Origin: Amnibacterium sp. CER49
GTDB taxonomy: Bacteria; Actinomycetota; Actinomycetes; Actinomycetales; Microbacteriaceae
Length of the DNA: 64,000 bases
Assembly: GCF_029846255.1 (NCBI RefSeq)
Contig: NZ_JARVWQ010000001.1
Span: 310,001-374,000 of the forward strand
Direction: 5' to 3'
Positions 8,756 to 17,310 of this stretch are shown here, one piece after another. Numbering within the stretch: position 1 is the first letter of the stretch; each line of letters starts with the position of its first letter. The notes beneath the pieces are model-generated. The model was given only the letters and a program-made list of their open reading frames with translations, was not told the origin of the DNA and did no database searches. Both the position numbers and the translations under genes were made by a program.

Positions 8756-8862
8756 TCCGCGTGCTCCTTCGCAGCAGTGATGGCCACCACGCCCGCTTCG
8801 ATGAGCAGGCCGGGCGGCAGGGTGACGTGGACGGTGGTTCGGCCCGGGTGGGGCGCGGTGCA
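8752..8862 (-). pseudogene. RidA family C-terminal remnant
   Basis: The last 36 residues before the stop at 8752 read like the end of a RidA/YjgF enamine deaminase (PGRTTVHVTLPPGLLIEAG followed by VVAITA). RidA proteins are about 110-130 residues. The frame is open to a possible start at 9069, but that part (rich in R, P and A) shows none of the RidA N-terminal or middle motifs, and I did not find them in the other frames. The stop overlaps the binding-protein start as ATGA, so the tail kept its coupling to the operon. Best read as a gene whose front was deleted; a chimeric functional protein is less likely. Confidence 0.6.
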
Positions 8863-9151
8863 GACGGAGGGCCCGGAGGCGGGACGTCCGTCTCCCTCGG
8901 CGCCGGGCCGACCCGAGGCGGCGCGCGACCAGGCACCGGTGGGACGCGGCAGCGCCGCCGCCATCGCTGTCTGTCGCATCATCGCGCTCTTCCGTCGTCG
9001 ATCCGGTCGTCGGGGCGGCGGCCCGTGCCGTCGCGTCCGTTCCGCCTGCGGGACCGCCGTTCCGCGCACGGAAACGGTATCCGTGGGCGTGGAACCTGCG
9101 ATCGATGATGACGCCGCACCCGCGCATCGTGGAGCGGATCGCGCACTCGAA

Positions 9152-9163
9152 GTGAGCGCTTCC
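9152..9163. promoter_or_regulatory. LacI-like operator candidate GTGAGCGCTTCC
   Basis: GTGAGCGCTTCC is an imperfect dyad around a central CG, like the operators of LacI-family sugar regulators in actinobacteria. It abuts GCGCACTCGA (9141-9150), which resembles the recurring TGCGCAC block of the locus. It lies about 400 bp upstream of the binding-protein start. No LacI gene is in the window, so assignment is tentative. Confidence 0.3.
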
Positions 9164-9178
9164 GTCGGGGCGCACCCC

Positions 9179-9334
9179 TCCGGCGCGTCGCTGCACGACC
9201 TCGCGGCTGTGACGGGGGCCCGGAAGCCGATGCCGCCCGTCGACGGGATCCGGGAGCGGTGCGACGCGCTCGTCGCGGCGCACGGCGAGCCGCTGCCCGC
9301 CTGCGCGCGGCGGCCGCTGCCGCCGCGTCCGTGA
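9179..9334 (+). pseudogene. GH4 glycosidase C-terminal remnant
   Basis: The frame that stops at 9332-9334 ends with PVDGIRERCDALVAAHGEPL and a following PACAR, which matches the end of the intact GH4 enzyme encoded at 12380 (PVDRIWDLCDALVAAHGDVL, then PRWAR) at about 17 of 25 positions, with a weaker match further upstream. No NAD motif, NYTNPM or Cys-His motif precedes it. It is the tail of a third GH4 gene whose first 380 or so codons have been lost. It lies on the same strand as the other two GH4 genes and next to a RidA remnant. Confidence 0.65.
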
Positions 9335-9376
9335 CGGCATGGGTCCGGGCGGTCGACGCGGCGGCCGCGCCGGACC

Positions 9377-10132
9377 TCACATCACCGCGAGCTGGCCGCC
9401 GTCGACGACGAGCGTCGCCCCCGTGATGAACGACGCCTCGTCGGAGGCGAGGAACGCGTAGGCCGCCGCGACCTCCTCGGCGGTGCCCGCACGACCGAGC
9501 GGGATCCGCTCGCGGGCGTAGCGATCCGCGAAGTCCGGGTCGAGGCCGGCCGCGATCGACGCGTTCAGCGGGGTCTGGATGTACCCGGGGCACAGCGCGT
9601 TCACCCGGATGCCGAACGGCGCGAGCTCCACCGCCATGGTCCGCGTGAGCTGGATGACGCCTCCCTTGGAGGCGTTGTAGTGCGCGTAGTCGGCCTCCGC
9701 CGCCAGCCCGTTGGTCGACGCCATGTTGACGATGGACCCGCTGCGCCCCGCGTCCCGCAGCAGCCGAGCCGCGTGCTGGGCGACGAGGAACATGCCGCGC
9801 AGGTTCACCGCGATCGTCCGGTCCCACGCCTCGACGGGGAGGTCGAGGAAGGCGTCGCGCCGGGCGATGCCGGCGTTGTTCAGCACGATCGCGAGCCCTC
9901 CGGTGGCGGCCTCCGCGTCTGCGAGCGTCGCGACGACCTGGGCCTCGTCGGCGACGTCGCAGACGCCGCCGCCGACGGCGCCGCTCGCCGCGACCGCCGG
10001 CTCGACGTCCTCGGCTTCCATACCGCTGATCCAGACCCGCGCACCCTCGTCCGTCAGCCGCCGCGCCGCCGCCAGCCCGATGCCGCGCGTGCCGCCGCTG
10101 ACCCAGACCCCGCGCCCCTCCAGTCCTCGCAC
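9377..10132 (-). CDS. SDR family NAD(P)-dependent oxidoreductase
   Basis: 251 residues, classical SDR. The cofactor motif GGTRGIG lies near residue 11, NNAG near 83, the catalytic serine in NMAST, the YNASK catalytic pair, and a C-terminal GATLVVDGGQ. Such enzymes oxidise sugar or polyol hydroxyls; the locus suggests a sugar dehydrogenase. The GTG at 10132 is chosen because a GAGGGG ribosome site lies 5-6 bases upstream and TAGCCT, a good -10 element, lies about 30 bases upstream. The frame is open further but without SDR features. It is oriented like the ABC operon but separated from it by the scarred stretch. Confidence 0.9.
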   Translation of the reverse strand: MRGLEGRGVWVSGGTRGIGLAAARRLTDEGARVWISGMEAEDVEPAVAASGAVGGGVCDVADEAQVVATLADAEAATGGLAIVLNNAGIARRDAFLDLPVEAWDRTIAVNLRGMFLVAQHAARLLRDAGRSGSIVNMASTNGLAAEADYAHYNASKGGVIQLTRTMAVELAPFGIRVNALCPGYIQTPLNASIAAGLDPDFADRYARERIPLGRAGTAEEVAAAYAFLASDEASFITGATLVVDGGQLAVM

Positions 10133-10301
10133 CGTCGCCCCTCTTCTCCGCTCCGTCGGCGAGGCTAGCGCCAGCGCGCGTCGTCGACCCGGGGGTCCGG
10201 ATCCCACCGGGCACCCGTCCCCCGCATCGACGAGGGGCAGGGAGCCGGCCTCCGACGACGGCGACGAGCACGCAGTCCGGCTGACCGGCACGGCGCCCGG
10301 C

Positions 10302-11027
10302 TCATCGAGACGCGGCCGCGGTCCCGACGTCCACGTGCGTCGGCTGCGCCCACCGCGTGAGGGCCGCCACCGACAGGATCGCGAGGAAGGGCACGAGCGC
10401 GACGAGCGGCGCGACGGGCCGGACCGCCGCCGACGCCGCCCAGCCGGCGCCCGCACCGACCACGAGGGCCGCGAGCACGAGCAGGCTGGGCAGCAGCACC
10501 GCGGCGGGCCTGCGCGCAGCGACGCCGGCGACCAGGGTCGTCAGCGTGCCGGTCAGGTACGTGGACGACAGGCCGCTGACGCCGAGCCGCTGCACCGCGC
10601 TGCTCTGCACCCCCAGCGCTGCCGCGCACAGCGCGAGGAGCACCTGCTGGACCTCGGGTCCGGGCGCCCCGCCGAGCACGATCCAGACGATCGCGACGCC
10701 GCCGAGCAGCACCGCTTCCACGCCGAGCGCCACCGACGCCCGCCGCGGCCACACCGGTTCGCCGGCGCGCGGGTGACCGGCGATGCGGGCGCCCCCGAGG
10801 ACGCCGAGGACGAACGAGAGGATCGCGAGGCCCGCATGACCGGCTTCCAGCCAGCTGCCCGAGGCGGAGCGGATCCCGAGAAGGACCATGTTCCCGGTCA
10901 TCACGCTCGAGAACGCGCCCCCGAGGTCGGTGAAGCCGAGCGCGTCGACCGTTCCGGTGACGAACGTGAGCGCGACGACGAGCGCGTGTCGTCGCGCCGT
11001 CCCCGCTGCTCGACCCGGGGCGCTCAT
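10302..11027 (-). CDS. DUF1275 (YoaK) family membrane protein
   Basis: 241 residues with about six membrane helices. The opening TFVTGTVDALGF and the SSVMTGNMVLLG segment are the family's hallmark, and a second copy of the TG motif follows (STYLTGTLTTL). The molecular role of DUF1275 is not established; it may be a small-molecule transporter. Its ATG overlaps the stop of the flavoenzyme gene upstream (ATGA, 11024-11027), so both are translated from one mRNA. Confidence 0.88.
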   Translation of the reverse strand: MSAPGRAAGTARRHALVVALTFVTGTVDALGFTDLGGAFSSVMTGNMVLLGIRSASGSWLEAGHAGLAILSFVLGVLGGARIAGHPRAGEPVWPRRASVALGVEAVLLGGVAIVWIVLGGAPGPEVQQVLLALCAAALGVQSSAVQRLGVSGLSSTYLTGTLTTLVAGVAARRPAAVLLPSLLVLAALVVGAGAGWAASAAVRPVAPLVALVPFLAILSVAALTRWAQPTHVDVGTAAASR

Positions 11028-12172
11028 CGGATCGACGCCGGCACCGCGTCGGGCCGCATCGGCGACAGGAAGCCGAGGTCCGGCTGCTGCGCGTCGTCGA
11101 CGTCGAGCAGGCCGTCCACGAGACGCCGGCCGAGCATCGGCCCGAGCGTCAGGCCCCACGACCCGAGGCCGTTGAGCACCGAGACGCCGTCCGCCACCGG
11201 ACCGATCAGGGGCAGCCCGTCCGGTGAGGCCGGCCGGAAGCCGACGCGGGTCTCCAGGATCCGGTGCGCGGCCAGGCCGGGCGCGACGGCGAACGCGTGC
11301 TGCAGCACGGCGAGCTGATCGCCCGCGCGGACCTCGGGGGTCGGGGTCCCGCCGACCTCGTGGGTCGCCCCGATCACGATCCGCGGTCCTGGGAACCCGA
11401 GGAGGTACGGGCCCCCGAACGTCTTCAGGACGGGCGCGTCCGCCGCCTCCGGCCCGCCGGCGAGGTGCAGGATCTGGCCGCGATCCGGCGTCACCGCGAG
11501 CGGGACGCCGAGCGGCGCCAGGAGCTGCGGGCTCCACACCCCCGCCGCCACCACCACCGTCCCGCCGGACAGCACGTCGTCGCCCACATGCACCGTGACC
11601 CGCCGGCCAGGCTGCAACCGGGCGGCGCCCTGGAACCACGCGGCCCCGCCCGTCCGCGCCCGCTCCAGAAGCAGGTCCGCGAGGGAGCTCCCGTCGACGC
11701 GCGCGGTGGACGAGATGGACACGCCCTCGAGGTCCCGCCGGATGGCGGGCCACTGCGCCCGCAGGTCGCCGCCGGTCACCCGCTGCACATCGGGGCGGCC
11801 TTCGCCGAGGGGCAGCGCGTCGAGCTCGTGCCGGAACCGGTCCAGCTCCTGCCGCTCGCCGTCGGTGGTCGCCAGGACGACCTCGCCGACGACCCCGTAG
11901 CGTGCTCGCCGTTCCGCGCCGTCGCCGAGCCGCGCCATCAGCGCCGCGTACTCGGCCGTGCTCGATCGGACGAGGTCGAGCCAGGCACGGTGCAGCTGCC
12001 CGTCCTCGAGCCCGTAGTCCGAGATGATCCCCGCCCCCGCGGTGGTGGCGCGCCCGGGTCGCCCCGCCTCGACGACGGCGGTGGTCAGCCCCAGCTCGAC
12101 GGCGCGCTGCGCCGCCGCCGCGCCGGCGATGCCCGCTCCGACGACCACGACGTCGAACGTGCGAACGCTCAT
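11024..12172 (-). CDS. FAD-dependent DAO-type oxidoreductase (glycine/D-amino acid oxidase fold)
   Basis: 382 residues. The FAD-binding motif VVVGAGIAGAAAA lies near residue 9, and RATTAGAGIISDYG is the family's second flavin contact. A middle substrate domain and a C-terminal LGSWGLTLGPMLGR flavin-closing motif follow, as in the D-amino acid oxidase/sarcosine oxidase fold. The substrate is an amine or 2-hydroxy acid and cannot be read further. The ATG at 12172 is preferred to the GTG nine bases upstream. TAGCGT about 45 bases upstream (minus strand) is a likely -10 element. It is co-transcribed with the DUF1275 gene. Confidence 0.88.
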   Translation of the reverse strand: MSVRTFDVVVVGAGIAGAAAAQRAVELGLTTAVVEAGRPGRATTAGAGIISDYGLEDGQLHRAWLDLVRSSTAEYAALMARLGDGAERRARYGVVGEVVLATTDGERQELDRFRHELDALPLGEGRPDVQRVTGGDLRAQWPAIRRDLEGVSISSTARVDGSSLADLLLERARTGGAAWFQGAARLQPGRRVTVHVGDDVLSGGTVVVAAGVWSPQLLAPLGVPLAVTPDRGQILHLAGGPEAADAPVLKTFGGPYLLGFPGPRIVIGATHEVGGTPTPEVRAGDQLAVLQHAFAVAPGLAAHRILETRVGFRPASPDGLPLIGPVADGVSVLNGLGSWGLTLGPMLGRRLVDGLLDVDDAQQPDLGFLSPMRPDAVPASIR

Positions 12173-12298
12173 CGTGCGCACGCGTTCCGTGCCGCTGCCG
12201 CAACCACCACGCCGATCACGCTAGACAACCGTCCTCCCGGATCGAGGCGACCGCTCAGTCGAGCTGCGTGCTTCATCAGCCCACCGGTGCGCCGTCGC

Positions 12299-12304
12299 TA
12301 GCGT
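12299..12304 (+). promoter_or_regulatory. -10 element TAGCGT upstream of second GH4 gene
   Basis: TAGCGT lies 75 bases upstream of the GH4 start at 12380, which has its own GGAGG ribosome site. A second TAGCGT points the other way near 12218, upstream of the flavoenzyme. The 198-bp gap thus carries divergent promoters. Confidence 0.4.
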
Positions 12305-12379
12305 TCGGCTCGGGCGAGCCGCTCCGAGGACAGAAGGCGCGCAGGGCGCCGCCGTCCGGTGATGACGAGCGGAGGAACG

Positions 12380-13702
12380 ATGACGACGGTCGCCTTCATC
12401 GGTGCGGGCAGCGTGAAGTTCACGAGCGACCTGGTGGCGAACATCCTGGCGTTCCCCGAGCTCGCGACCGCGGCGCTGCGCCTGCACGACGTGGACGCCT
12501 CTCGGCTCGCGACCGCGGGGATGGTCGCCGAGTCGGTCGCGCGACAGCTCGGCGCAGCGCCGCGCGTGAGCATGCACGCGAGCAGGCGCGACGCGCTCGA
12601 GGGCGCGGACTTCGTGATCAACACGGTCCTCATCGGCGGGGCGGCCGCGGCCGCGACGGACCTCGAGGTGCCCGAGCGGTTCGGGGTGCGGCAGACCGTC
12701 GGGGACACGCTCGGCATCGGCGGGATCCTCCGCGGCGTCCGGACGCTGCCGTTCCTGCGGCAGCTGGCCGAGGACATGGCCGTCGCGTGCCCGGACGCCT
12801 TCCTGCTCAACTACACGAACCCGATGGCGATGAGCATCGGGTACCTCGCGAGGATCGCGCCCTCGCTGAAGGCGTTCGGGCTCTGCCACTCCGTGCACCA
12901 CACCGTCGCCGACCTCTGCGCGCTGCTGGGGGTCGATCGGGAGGAGGTGGTCTGGACGTCCGCGGGGGTGAACCACCAGGCATGGGTGCTGCGCTTCGAG
13001 CACGCCGGCGAGAACCTGTACGACCGCCTCGATGCGCGCATCCGCGCCGACCCGGAGCTGCGCCGCTCGCTCCGCGTGGACATGTACCGGCGCTTCGGGT
13101 TCTTCCCCACCGAGACGAGCAAGCACAACAGCGAGTACGTGCCCTGGTACCTGCCGCGGCCGGACGAGGTGGACCGGCTGCGGCTGCCCGGGGTGTCGGA
13201 CCGGCTGCGCGCGAACGCCGACGACGTGCGCGAGTCGGAGCAGGTCCGGACGGCCCTCGAGCGGGGCGAGGAGGTGCGCCTGCCGGACGGCGCGGTCGAG
13301 TACGCGCCGCAGATCATCCACAGCGTCGTCTCGGGGTCGCCGCGCGTGATCCAGGTGAACACGCCGAACACCGGGCTCATCGGCAACCTGCCCGCCGGTG
13401 CGCCGGTGGAGGTCGGCGCGTCCGTCGACGCGAGCGGGGTGCACCCGTGGCACGTGGGCGACCTGCCGGCCGTCTGCGCGGCGCTCAACCGGTCCTACCT
13501 GAACGTGGTGGAGCTGACGATCGAGGCGGTCCTGCGGGAGGACCCGCGAGCGATCCGGCACGCGGCCATGCTCGACCCGAGCACCGCGGCGGCCCTTCCG
13601 GTCGACCGGATCTGGGACCTGTGCGACGCGCTGGTCGCGGCGCACGGCGACGTGCTCCCCCGCTGGGCTCGAGCGCCGGTGAGCGCGGACGGATCACGCT
13701 GA
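12380..13702 (+). CDS. GH4 family glycosidase (MelA/AglA type), second copy
   Basis: 440 residues. It has the same motifs at the same positions as the enzyme at 3011: FIGAGSVKF, NYTNPMAMS (144-152), Cys169-His170 in GLCHSV, and the GVNHQAW histidine. It should cleave an alpha-linked glycoside by the NAD/Mn2+ oxidation-elimination mechanism. The two copies are clearly diverged, so they likely serve different glycosides. The ATG at 12380 has GGAGG 4 bases upstream, better than the ATG at 12359 or 12362. The next gene (13820) is an unrelated regulator, so it is probably transcribed alone. Confidence 0.93.
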   Translation: MTTVAFIGAGSVKFTSDLVANILAFPELATAALRLHDVDASRLATAGMVAESVARQLGAAPRVSMHASRRDALEGADFVINTVLIGGAAAAATDLEVPERFGVRQTVGDTLGIGGILRGVRTLPFLRQLAEDMAVACPDAFLLNYTNPMAMSIGYLARIAPSLKAFGLCHSVHHTVADLCALLGVDREEVVWTSAGVNHQAWVLRFEHAGENLYDRLDARIRADPELRRSLRVDMYRRFGFFPTETSKHNSEYVPWYLPRPDEVDRLRLPGVSDRLRANADDVRESEQVRTALERGEEVRLPDGAVEYAPQIIHSVVSGSPRVIQVNTPNTGLIGNLPAGAPVEVGASVDASGVHPWHVGDLPAVCAALNRSYLNVVELTIEAVLREDPRAIRHAAMLDPSTAAALPVDRIWDLCDALVAAHGDVLPRWARAPVSADGSR

Positions 13703-13807
13703 CGGCGTGCCCGCCGGCGGAGGCGTGAGCCGCCGGGCTCGGCGACGTGCTCCGCGCGGTCGAGCGAGGTGCTCCGCCAGGGCATCCCACCGCCGGGACG
13801 GTGCTCC

Positions 13808-13813
13808 TACCGT
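13808..13813 (+). promoter_or_regulatory. -10 element TACCGT of a leaderless promoter
   Basis: TACCGT ends exactly 6 bases before the GTG at 13820. The same hexamer at the same distance precedes the genes starting at 39094, 49329 and 53099 on the other strand. Confidence 0.6.
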
Positions 13814-13819
13814 GGAGGC

Positions 13820-14713
13820 GTGGACAACCGGGGCGAGGTGCGCGAGTTCCTCACGACTCGGCGCGCGAGGGTGACGCCGGAGGCCGTCGGGCTGCCGGGC
13901 GGCGGTGACCGCCGCGTGCCCGGGCTGCGGCGCGGCGAGGTCGCCGCGCTCGCCGGTGTGAGCGTCGAGTACTACGCGCGACTCGAGCGGGGGAACCTGT
14001 CCGGTGCGTCCGACGCCGTCCTGGATGCGGTGGCGACCGGGCTGGGCCTCGACGACGCGGAGCGCGCCCACCTCTTCGACCTCGCCCGCACCGCGCACGA
14101 CGCACCGCTGCCGCGACGGCGACGTCGCAGCAGCAGCACCGTGCCGCCGCTGCTGCAGCAGACCCTCGACGCGATCACGGCCGGTCCTGCGTTCGTCCGC
14201 AACGGCCGCATGGACCTGCTCGCGACGAACGCGCTGGCCCGCGTGCTCTACGCCCCCGCGTCGCCGCCCGACGGGGAGCTCGCCAACCTGGCGCGCTTCC
14301 AGTTCCTCGACGTCGCCGCCGCCCAGCGCTTCTACCGGGACTGGGACGACGTCGCCTCGGACAGCGTCGCGAGCCTGCGCGCGGAGGCCGGCCGGGATCC
14401 GCACGACCGCGACCTGCACGACCTCGTCGGCGAGCTCTCGACGAGGAGCGACGAGTTCCGTCACCGCTGGGCCGCGCACGACGTCCGGCAGCACGCCACC
14501 GGCGCGAAGACGTTCCGCCATCCGCTCGTCGGCGAGCTCACGTTGCAGTACCAGGTGGCGGGGCTCGCGGCCGACCCGCGACTCACGCTCGTCATCTACA
14601 GCGCCGAGCCGGGATCGCCGTCGGAGACCGATCTTCGGCTGCTCGCCAGCTGGGCGGCGAGCCACGACATCGCGACGGATGCGGCGGCGCGTGCCCTCGC
14701 CCGGGGCCGCTGA
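13820..14713 (+). CDS. XRE family regulator with MmyB-like ligand-binding domain
   Basis: 297 residues. The N-terminal helix-turn-helix includes PGLRRGEVAALAGVSVEYYA and RLERG, the signature of the actinobacterial MmyB-type group. The C-terminal half is the MmyB/PAS-like domain (NALARVLYA, NLARFQFLD, HPLVGELTL, WAASHD), which binds hydrophobic ligands in this family. Such regulators usually control an adjacent oxidoreductase or exporter, here probably the aldo/keto reductase and MFS genes that follow on the same strand. The GTG at 13820 is chosen by the -10 spacing and by comparison with the family. Confidence 0.9.
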   Translation: MDNRGEVREFLTTRRARVTPEAVGLPGGGDRRVPGLRRGEVAALAGVSVEYYARLERGNLSGASDAVLDAVATGLGLDDAERAHLFDLARTAHDAPLPRRRRRSSSTVPPLLQQTLDAITAGPAFVRNGRMDLLATNALARVLYAPASPPDGELANLARFQFLDVAAAQRFYRDWDDVASDSVASLRAEAGRDPHDRDLHDLVGELSTRSDEFRHRWAAHDVRQHATGAKTFRHPLVGELTLQYQVAGLAADPRLTLVIYSAEPGSPSETDLRLLASWAASHDIATDAAARALARGR

Positions 14714-14755
14714 GCCGCGACAGCCCCCGACCCGCCCTGGACGAAGGAGATACGC

Positions 14756-15724
14756 ATGGAGCACACCCGCCTCGGCAGCACCGGGCTGCGGGTCAGCCGC
14801 ATCGCACTCGGATGCATGAGCTACGGCGACCCGACGCGGGGCCTGCACTCGTGGACCCTCGACGAGGAGGCGTCGCAGCCGTTCTTCCGGCAGGCCGTCG
14901 AGCTCGGCGTGACGTTCTGGGACACCGCGAACACGTACCAGCAGGGCAGCTCCGAGGAGTTCGTCGGCCGCGCGATCCGCCGCTACGCGCGGCGCGAGGA
15001 CATCGTGCTGGCGACGAAGGTCCACGGCCGCATGCATCCCGGCCCCGGGGGCGGAGGCCTGTCGCGGAAGGCGATCCTCGAGCAGGTCGACGCCTCGCTC
15101 ACCCGCCTCGGCACGGACCACATCGACCTGTGGCAGATCCACCGCTTCGACGACGAGGCGCCGGTCGAGGAGACGATGGAGGCGCTGCACGACGTCGTGA
15201 AGGCGGGCAAGGTGCGCTACCTCGGCGCGTCGTCGATGTGGGCGTGGCAGTTCGCGAAGCTGCAGCACGCCGCCGACCTCGGCGGCTGGACCCGCTTCGT
15301 GTCGATGCAGGACCAGTACAACCTGCTGAAGCGCGAGGAGGAGCGGGAGATGATCCCCCTCTGCGCCGACCTCGGCGTCGGCCTCGTGCCCTACTCGCCG
15401 CAGGGCAAAGGGCGGCTCACGCGGCCGTGGGGCGAGCAGACCCGCCGCTCCAGCACCGACGAGGTCGCCAAGGCGTTCGACGCGCCCGACGACGAGGGCG
15501 TCGTGGACGCCGTGCAGCGCGTCGCCGAGGCACGCGGGATCCCGATGGCGCACGTCGCGCTGGCATGGGTGCTCCGCAACCCGGTCGTGTCCGCACCGGT
15601 CGTCGGCGCCACGAGGCCCTCGCACCTCGCCGACGCGGTCGCCGCCCTCGACGTGCAGCTCACGGCTGAGGAGGTCGCTGCGCTCGAGGCGCCCTACCGG
15701 CCGCAGGCGCCGTTCTGGTGGTGA
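14756..15724 (+). CDS. aldo/keto reductase
   Basis: 322 residues, full length. The catalytic tetrad is visible: Asp and Tyr in WDTANTY (near residues 56-61), Lys in LATKVHG, and His in LWQIHRFD. It reduces aldehydes and ketones with NADPH. A strong AAGGAG ribosome site lies 6 bases before the ATG. It follows the XRE regulator by 42 bp, and its stop overlaps the start of the MFS gene, which suggests a regulator-reductase-exporter unit for a reactive or toxic compound. Confidence 0.93.
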   Translation: MEHTRLGSTGLRVSRIALGCMSYGDPTRGLHSWTLDEEASQPFFRQAVELGVTFWDTANTYQQGSSEEFVGRAIRRYARREDIVLATKVHGRMHPGPGGGGLSRKAILEQVDASLTRLGTDHIDLWQIHRFDDEAPVEETMEALHDVVKAGKVRYLGASSMWAWQFAKLQHAADLGGWTRFVSMQDQYNLLKREEEREMIPLCADLGVGLVPYSPQGKGRLTRPWGEQTRRSSTDEVAKAFDAPDDEGVVDAVQRVAEARGIPMAHVALAWVLRNPVVSAPVVGATRPSHLADAVAALDVQLTAEEVAALEAPYRPQAPFWW

Positions 15725-17109
15725 CCCCGGCGGCGCACCCGGAGAACCCACCGGCCCCCGACGACCGCGTCCGTCGCCCCGGGAGCGCCCTGGCGATCGG
15801 GTCGATCGGGTTCTTCCTGATCACGCTCGACATCCTCATCGTCAACCTCGCGCTCCCTCGTCTCTCGGCCGACCTGGGCGGCACCGCCACCGGTCGCCAG
15901 TGGGTGATCGACGCCTACACGCTCGTGTTCGCGTCACTGCTGCTGTTCGGCGGCAACCTCGCCGACCGCACCGGCGCGAAGCGGGGCATCGCGATCGGCA
16001 CGGCCCTGTTCGGGGTCGCGTCCGCCGGCTGCGCGCTGGCGCCGGCGCTGGGCCTGCTCATCGCCGCGCGAGTGCTGCAGGGCGCGGCAGCGGCCGTGCT
16101 CCTGCCGGCCTCGATGTCGCTGATCCGCGAGGCGTACCCCGATCCGGCGGCACGAGCACGAGCGCTCGGCATCTGGGCGGTCGGCGGCGCGATCGCCGGG
16201 ACCGTCGGGCCGCCGCTCGGCGGCCTCCTCGCGGCCGTCGACTGGCGGCTCGTCTTCGCGATCAACCTGCCGCCGTGCCTGCTGATGCTCCTGCTCCTGG
16301 TGCGCGTGCATCCCTCCCCCACCCGCCCCGCGCGCTTCGACCTCCTCGGGCAGATCCTCGCGGTGGTGACCCTGGCCGCGCTGGTGGGCAGCCTGATCGA
16401 GGGCGGCGCGCTCGGCTACGGATCGCCGGTGATCCTGGGCGGCTTCGCGCTCGCGGCCGCCGGCCTCGTCGCGTTCGTGCTGTCGCAGCGGTCCGGCTCG
16501 CATCCGATGATGCCGCTCGGCGTCTTCCGGCCTGCGCCGGTCCGGCTCGCGCTCGCCCTCGGCTTCGCCTTCATGGTCTCGAACTTCGGCACCGCGTTCC
16601 TCGTGAGCCTGTACCTGCAGCAGCACCTCGGCCTCGACCCGCTGCACGCCGGTCTGCTGTTCCTCCTCTCCCCCGCGTTCAGCATCGCGGGCAACCTCAC
16701 GAGCGGGCGCGCCACCAACCGGTGGGGAGCTCGCGTCCCCGTGATCGTCGGCATGAGCGTGCTCGCGATCGGCGACCTCGCGATCGCCGCAGTGGCTCCG
16801 GTGGACAGCTCCGTGCTGGTGACCGGGATGCTCGCGCTCACCGGCTTCGGCGGCGCGTTCGCGATGCCGCCGACCTCGGGCATCGTGCTCGCCGCCGTGC
16901 CCCAGCGACTCGCCGGCACGGCGAGCGCCGTGTTCAACACCTTCCGTCAGATCGGCGGGGCGGTGGCGATCGCTGTCTTCGGCGCGCTCGTCGCCGCCCC
17001 CGAACGGTTCGTCGAGGGGATGCAGGCGAGCATGCTCACGGCGGGAGCGCTGGTCGTGGTCGTGGTGATCGCCGCGGCGCGAACGCCGCTCAGGTCCGGG
17101 GTCAGCTGA
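15721..17109 (+). CDS. MFS drug transporter, DHA2 (EmrB/QacA-like) family
   Basis: 462 residues with about 14 membrane segments. LITLDILIVNLALPRLSADL in TM1, the DRTGAKR loop motif A, and the RVLQGAAAAVLLPAS motif C region are typical of DHA2 proton-coupled exporters. The start GTG at 15721 overlaps the aldo/keto reductase stop (GTGA); the GTG three bases earlier is an alternative. It is likely co-expressed with the reductase and the XRE regulator. Confidence 0.9.
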   Translation: MTPAAHPENPPAPDDRVRRPGSALAIGSIGFFLITLDILIVNLALPRLSADLGGTATGRQWVIDAYTLVFASLLLFGGNLADRTGAKRGIAIGTALFGVASAGCALAPALGLLIAARVLQGAAAAVLLPASMSLIREAYPDPAARARALGIWAVGGAIAGTVGPPLGGLLAAVDWRLVFAINLPPCLLMLLLLVRVHPSPTRPARFDLLGQILAVVTLAALVGSLIEGGALGYGSPVILGGFALAAAGLVAFVLSQRSGSHPMMPLGVFRPAPVRLALALGFAFMVSNFGTAFLVSLYLQQHLGLDPLHAGLLFLLSPAFSIAGNLTSGRATNRWGARVPVIVGMSVLAIGDLAIAAVAPVDSSVLVTGMLALTGFGGAFAMPPTSGIVLAAVPQRLAGTASAVFNTFRQIGGAVAIAVFGALVAAPERFVEGMQASMLTAGALVVVVVIAAARTPLRSGVS

Positions 17110-17310
17110 ATCCGCCCCGGGCGGCCCGCGCCCGAGGCGTCGCGGCACGCCCTGCTCGGCGGCGGTGAAGCCGCCCTCACGAAGCCGATCCCCGGTCGTT
17201 CGCCTCCTGACCATCGTCAGAAGGACGAGCACGATGACCCCGAGACCAGTGGCGACAGCGCCGAACATCTCCGTTCGGCGGCACGCCCGGGCCGAGATCG
17301 GGGAGCGGAA
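17110..17310. other. intergenic gap with a short hairpin
   Basis: About 200 bp between the MFS gene and the secreted protein gene. GGCGG and CCGCC around 17158-17175 form a small hairpin that could end the MFS transcript. I see no convincing gene in it. Confidence 0.35.

Larger units (their letters stand above)
8863..9376. other. scarred intergenic stretch upstream of the ABC operon
   Basis: More than 500 bp without an intact gene separate the binding-protein gene from the SDR gene. The stretch holds the GC-rich open frame ahead of the RidA tail, the tail of a GH4 gene on the opposite strand (9179-9334), and a dyad at 9141-9163 (GCGCACTCGAAGTGAGCGC) that may be the promoter-operator of the ABC operon. 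The two tails facing each other look like the result of one or more deletions that removed the front parts of both genes. Confidence 0.55.

Noticed and set aside
8546-9334. 262-codon plus-strand frame as one gene
   Set aside because: Its first half is antisense to the binding-protein gene; only the last 50 codons resemble a real protein (the GH4 tail).
17200-17268. Possible small membrane protein starting MFGAVATGLGVIVLVLL on the minus strand
   Set aside because: The hydrophobic stretch is attractive, but the ribosome site abuts the ATG and the frame has no stop before running antisense through the MFS gene.
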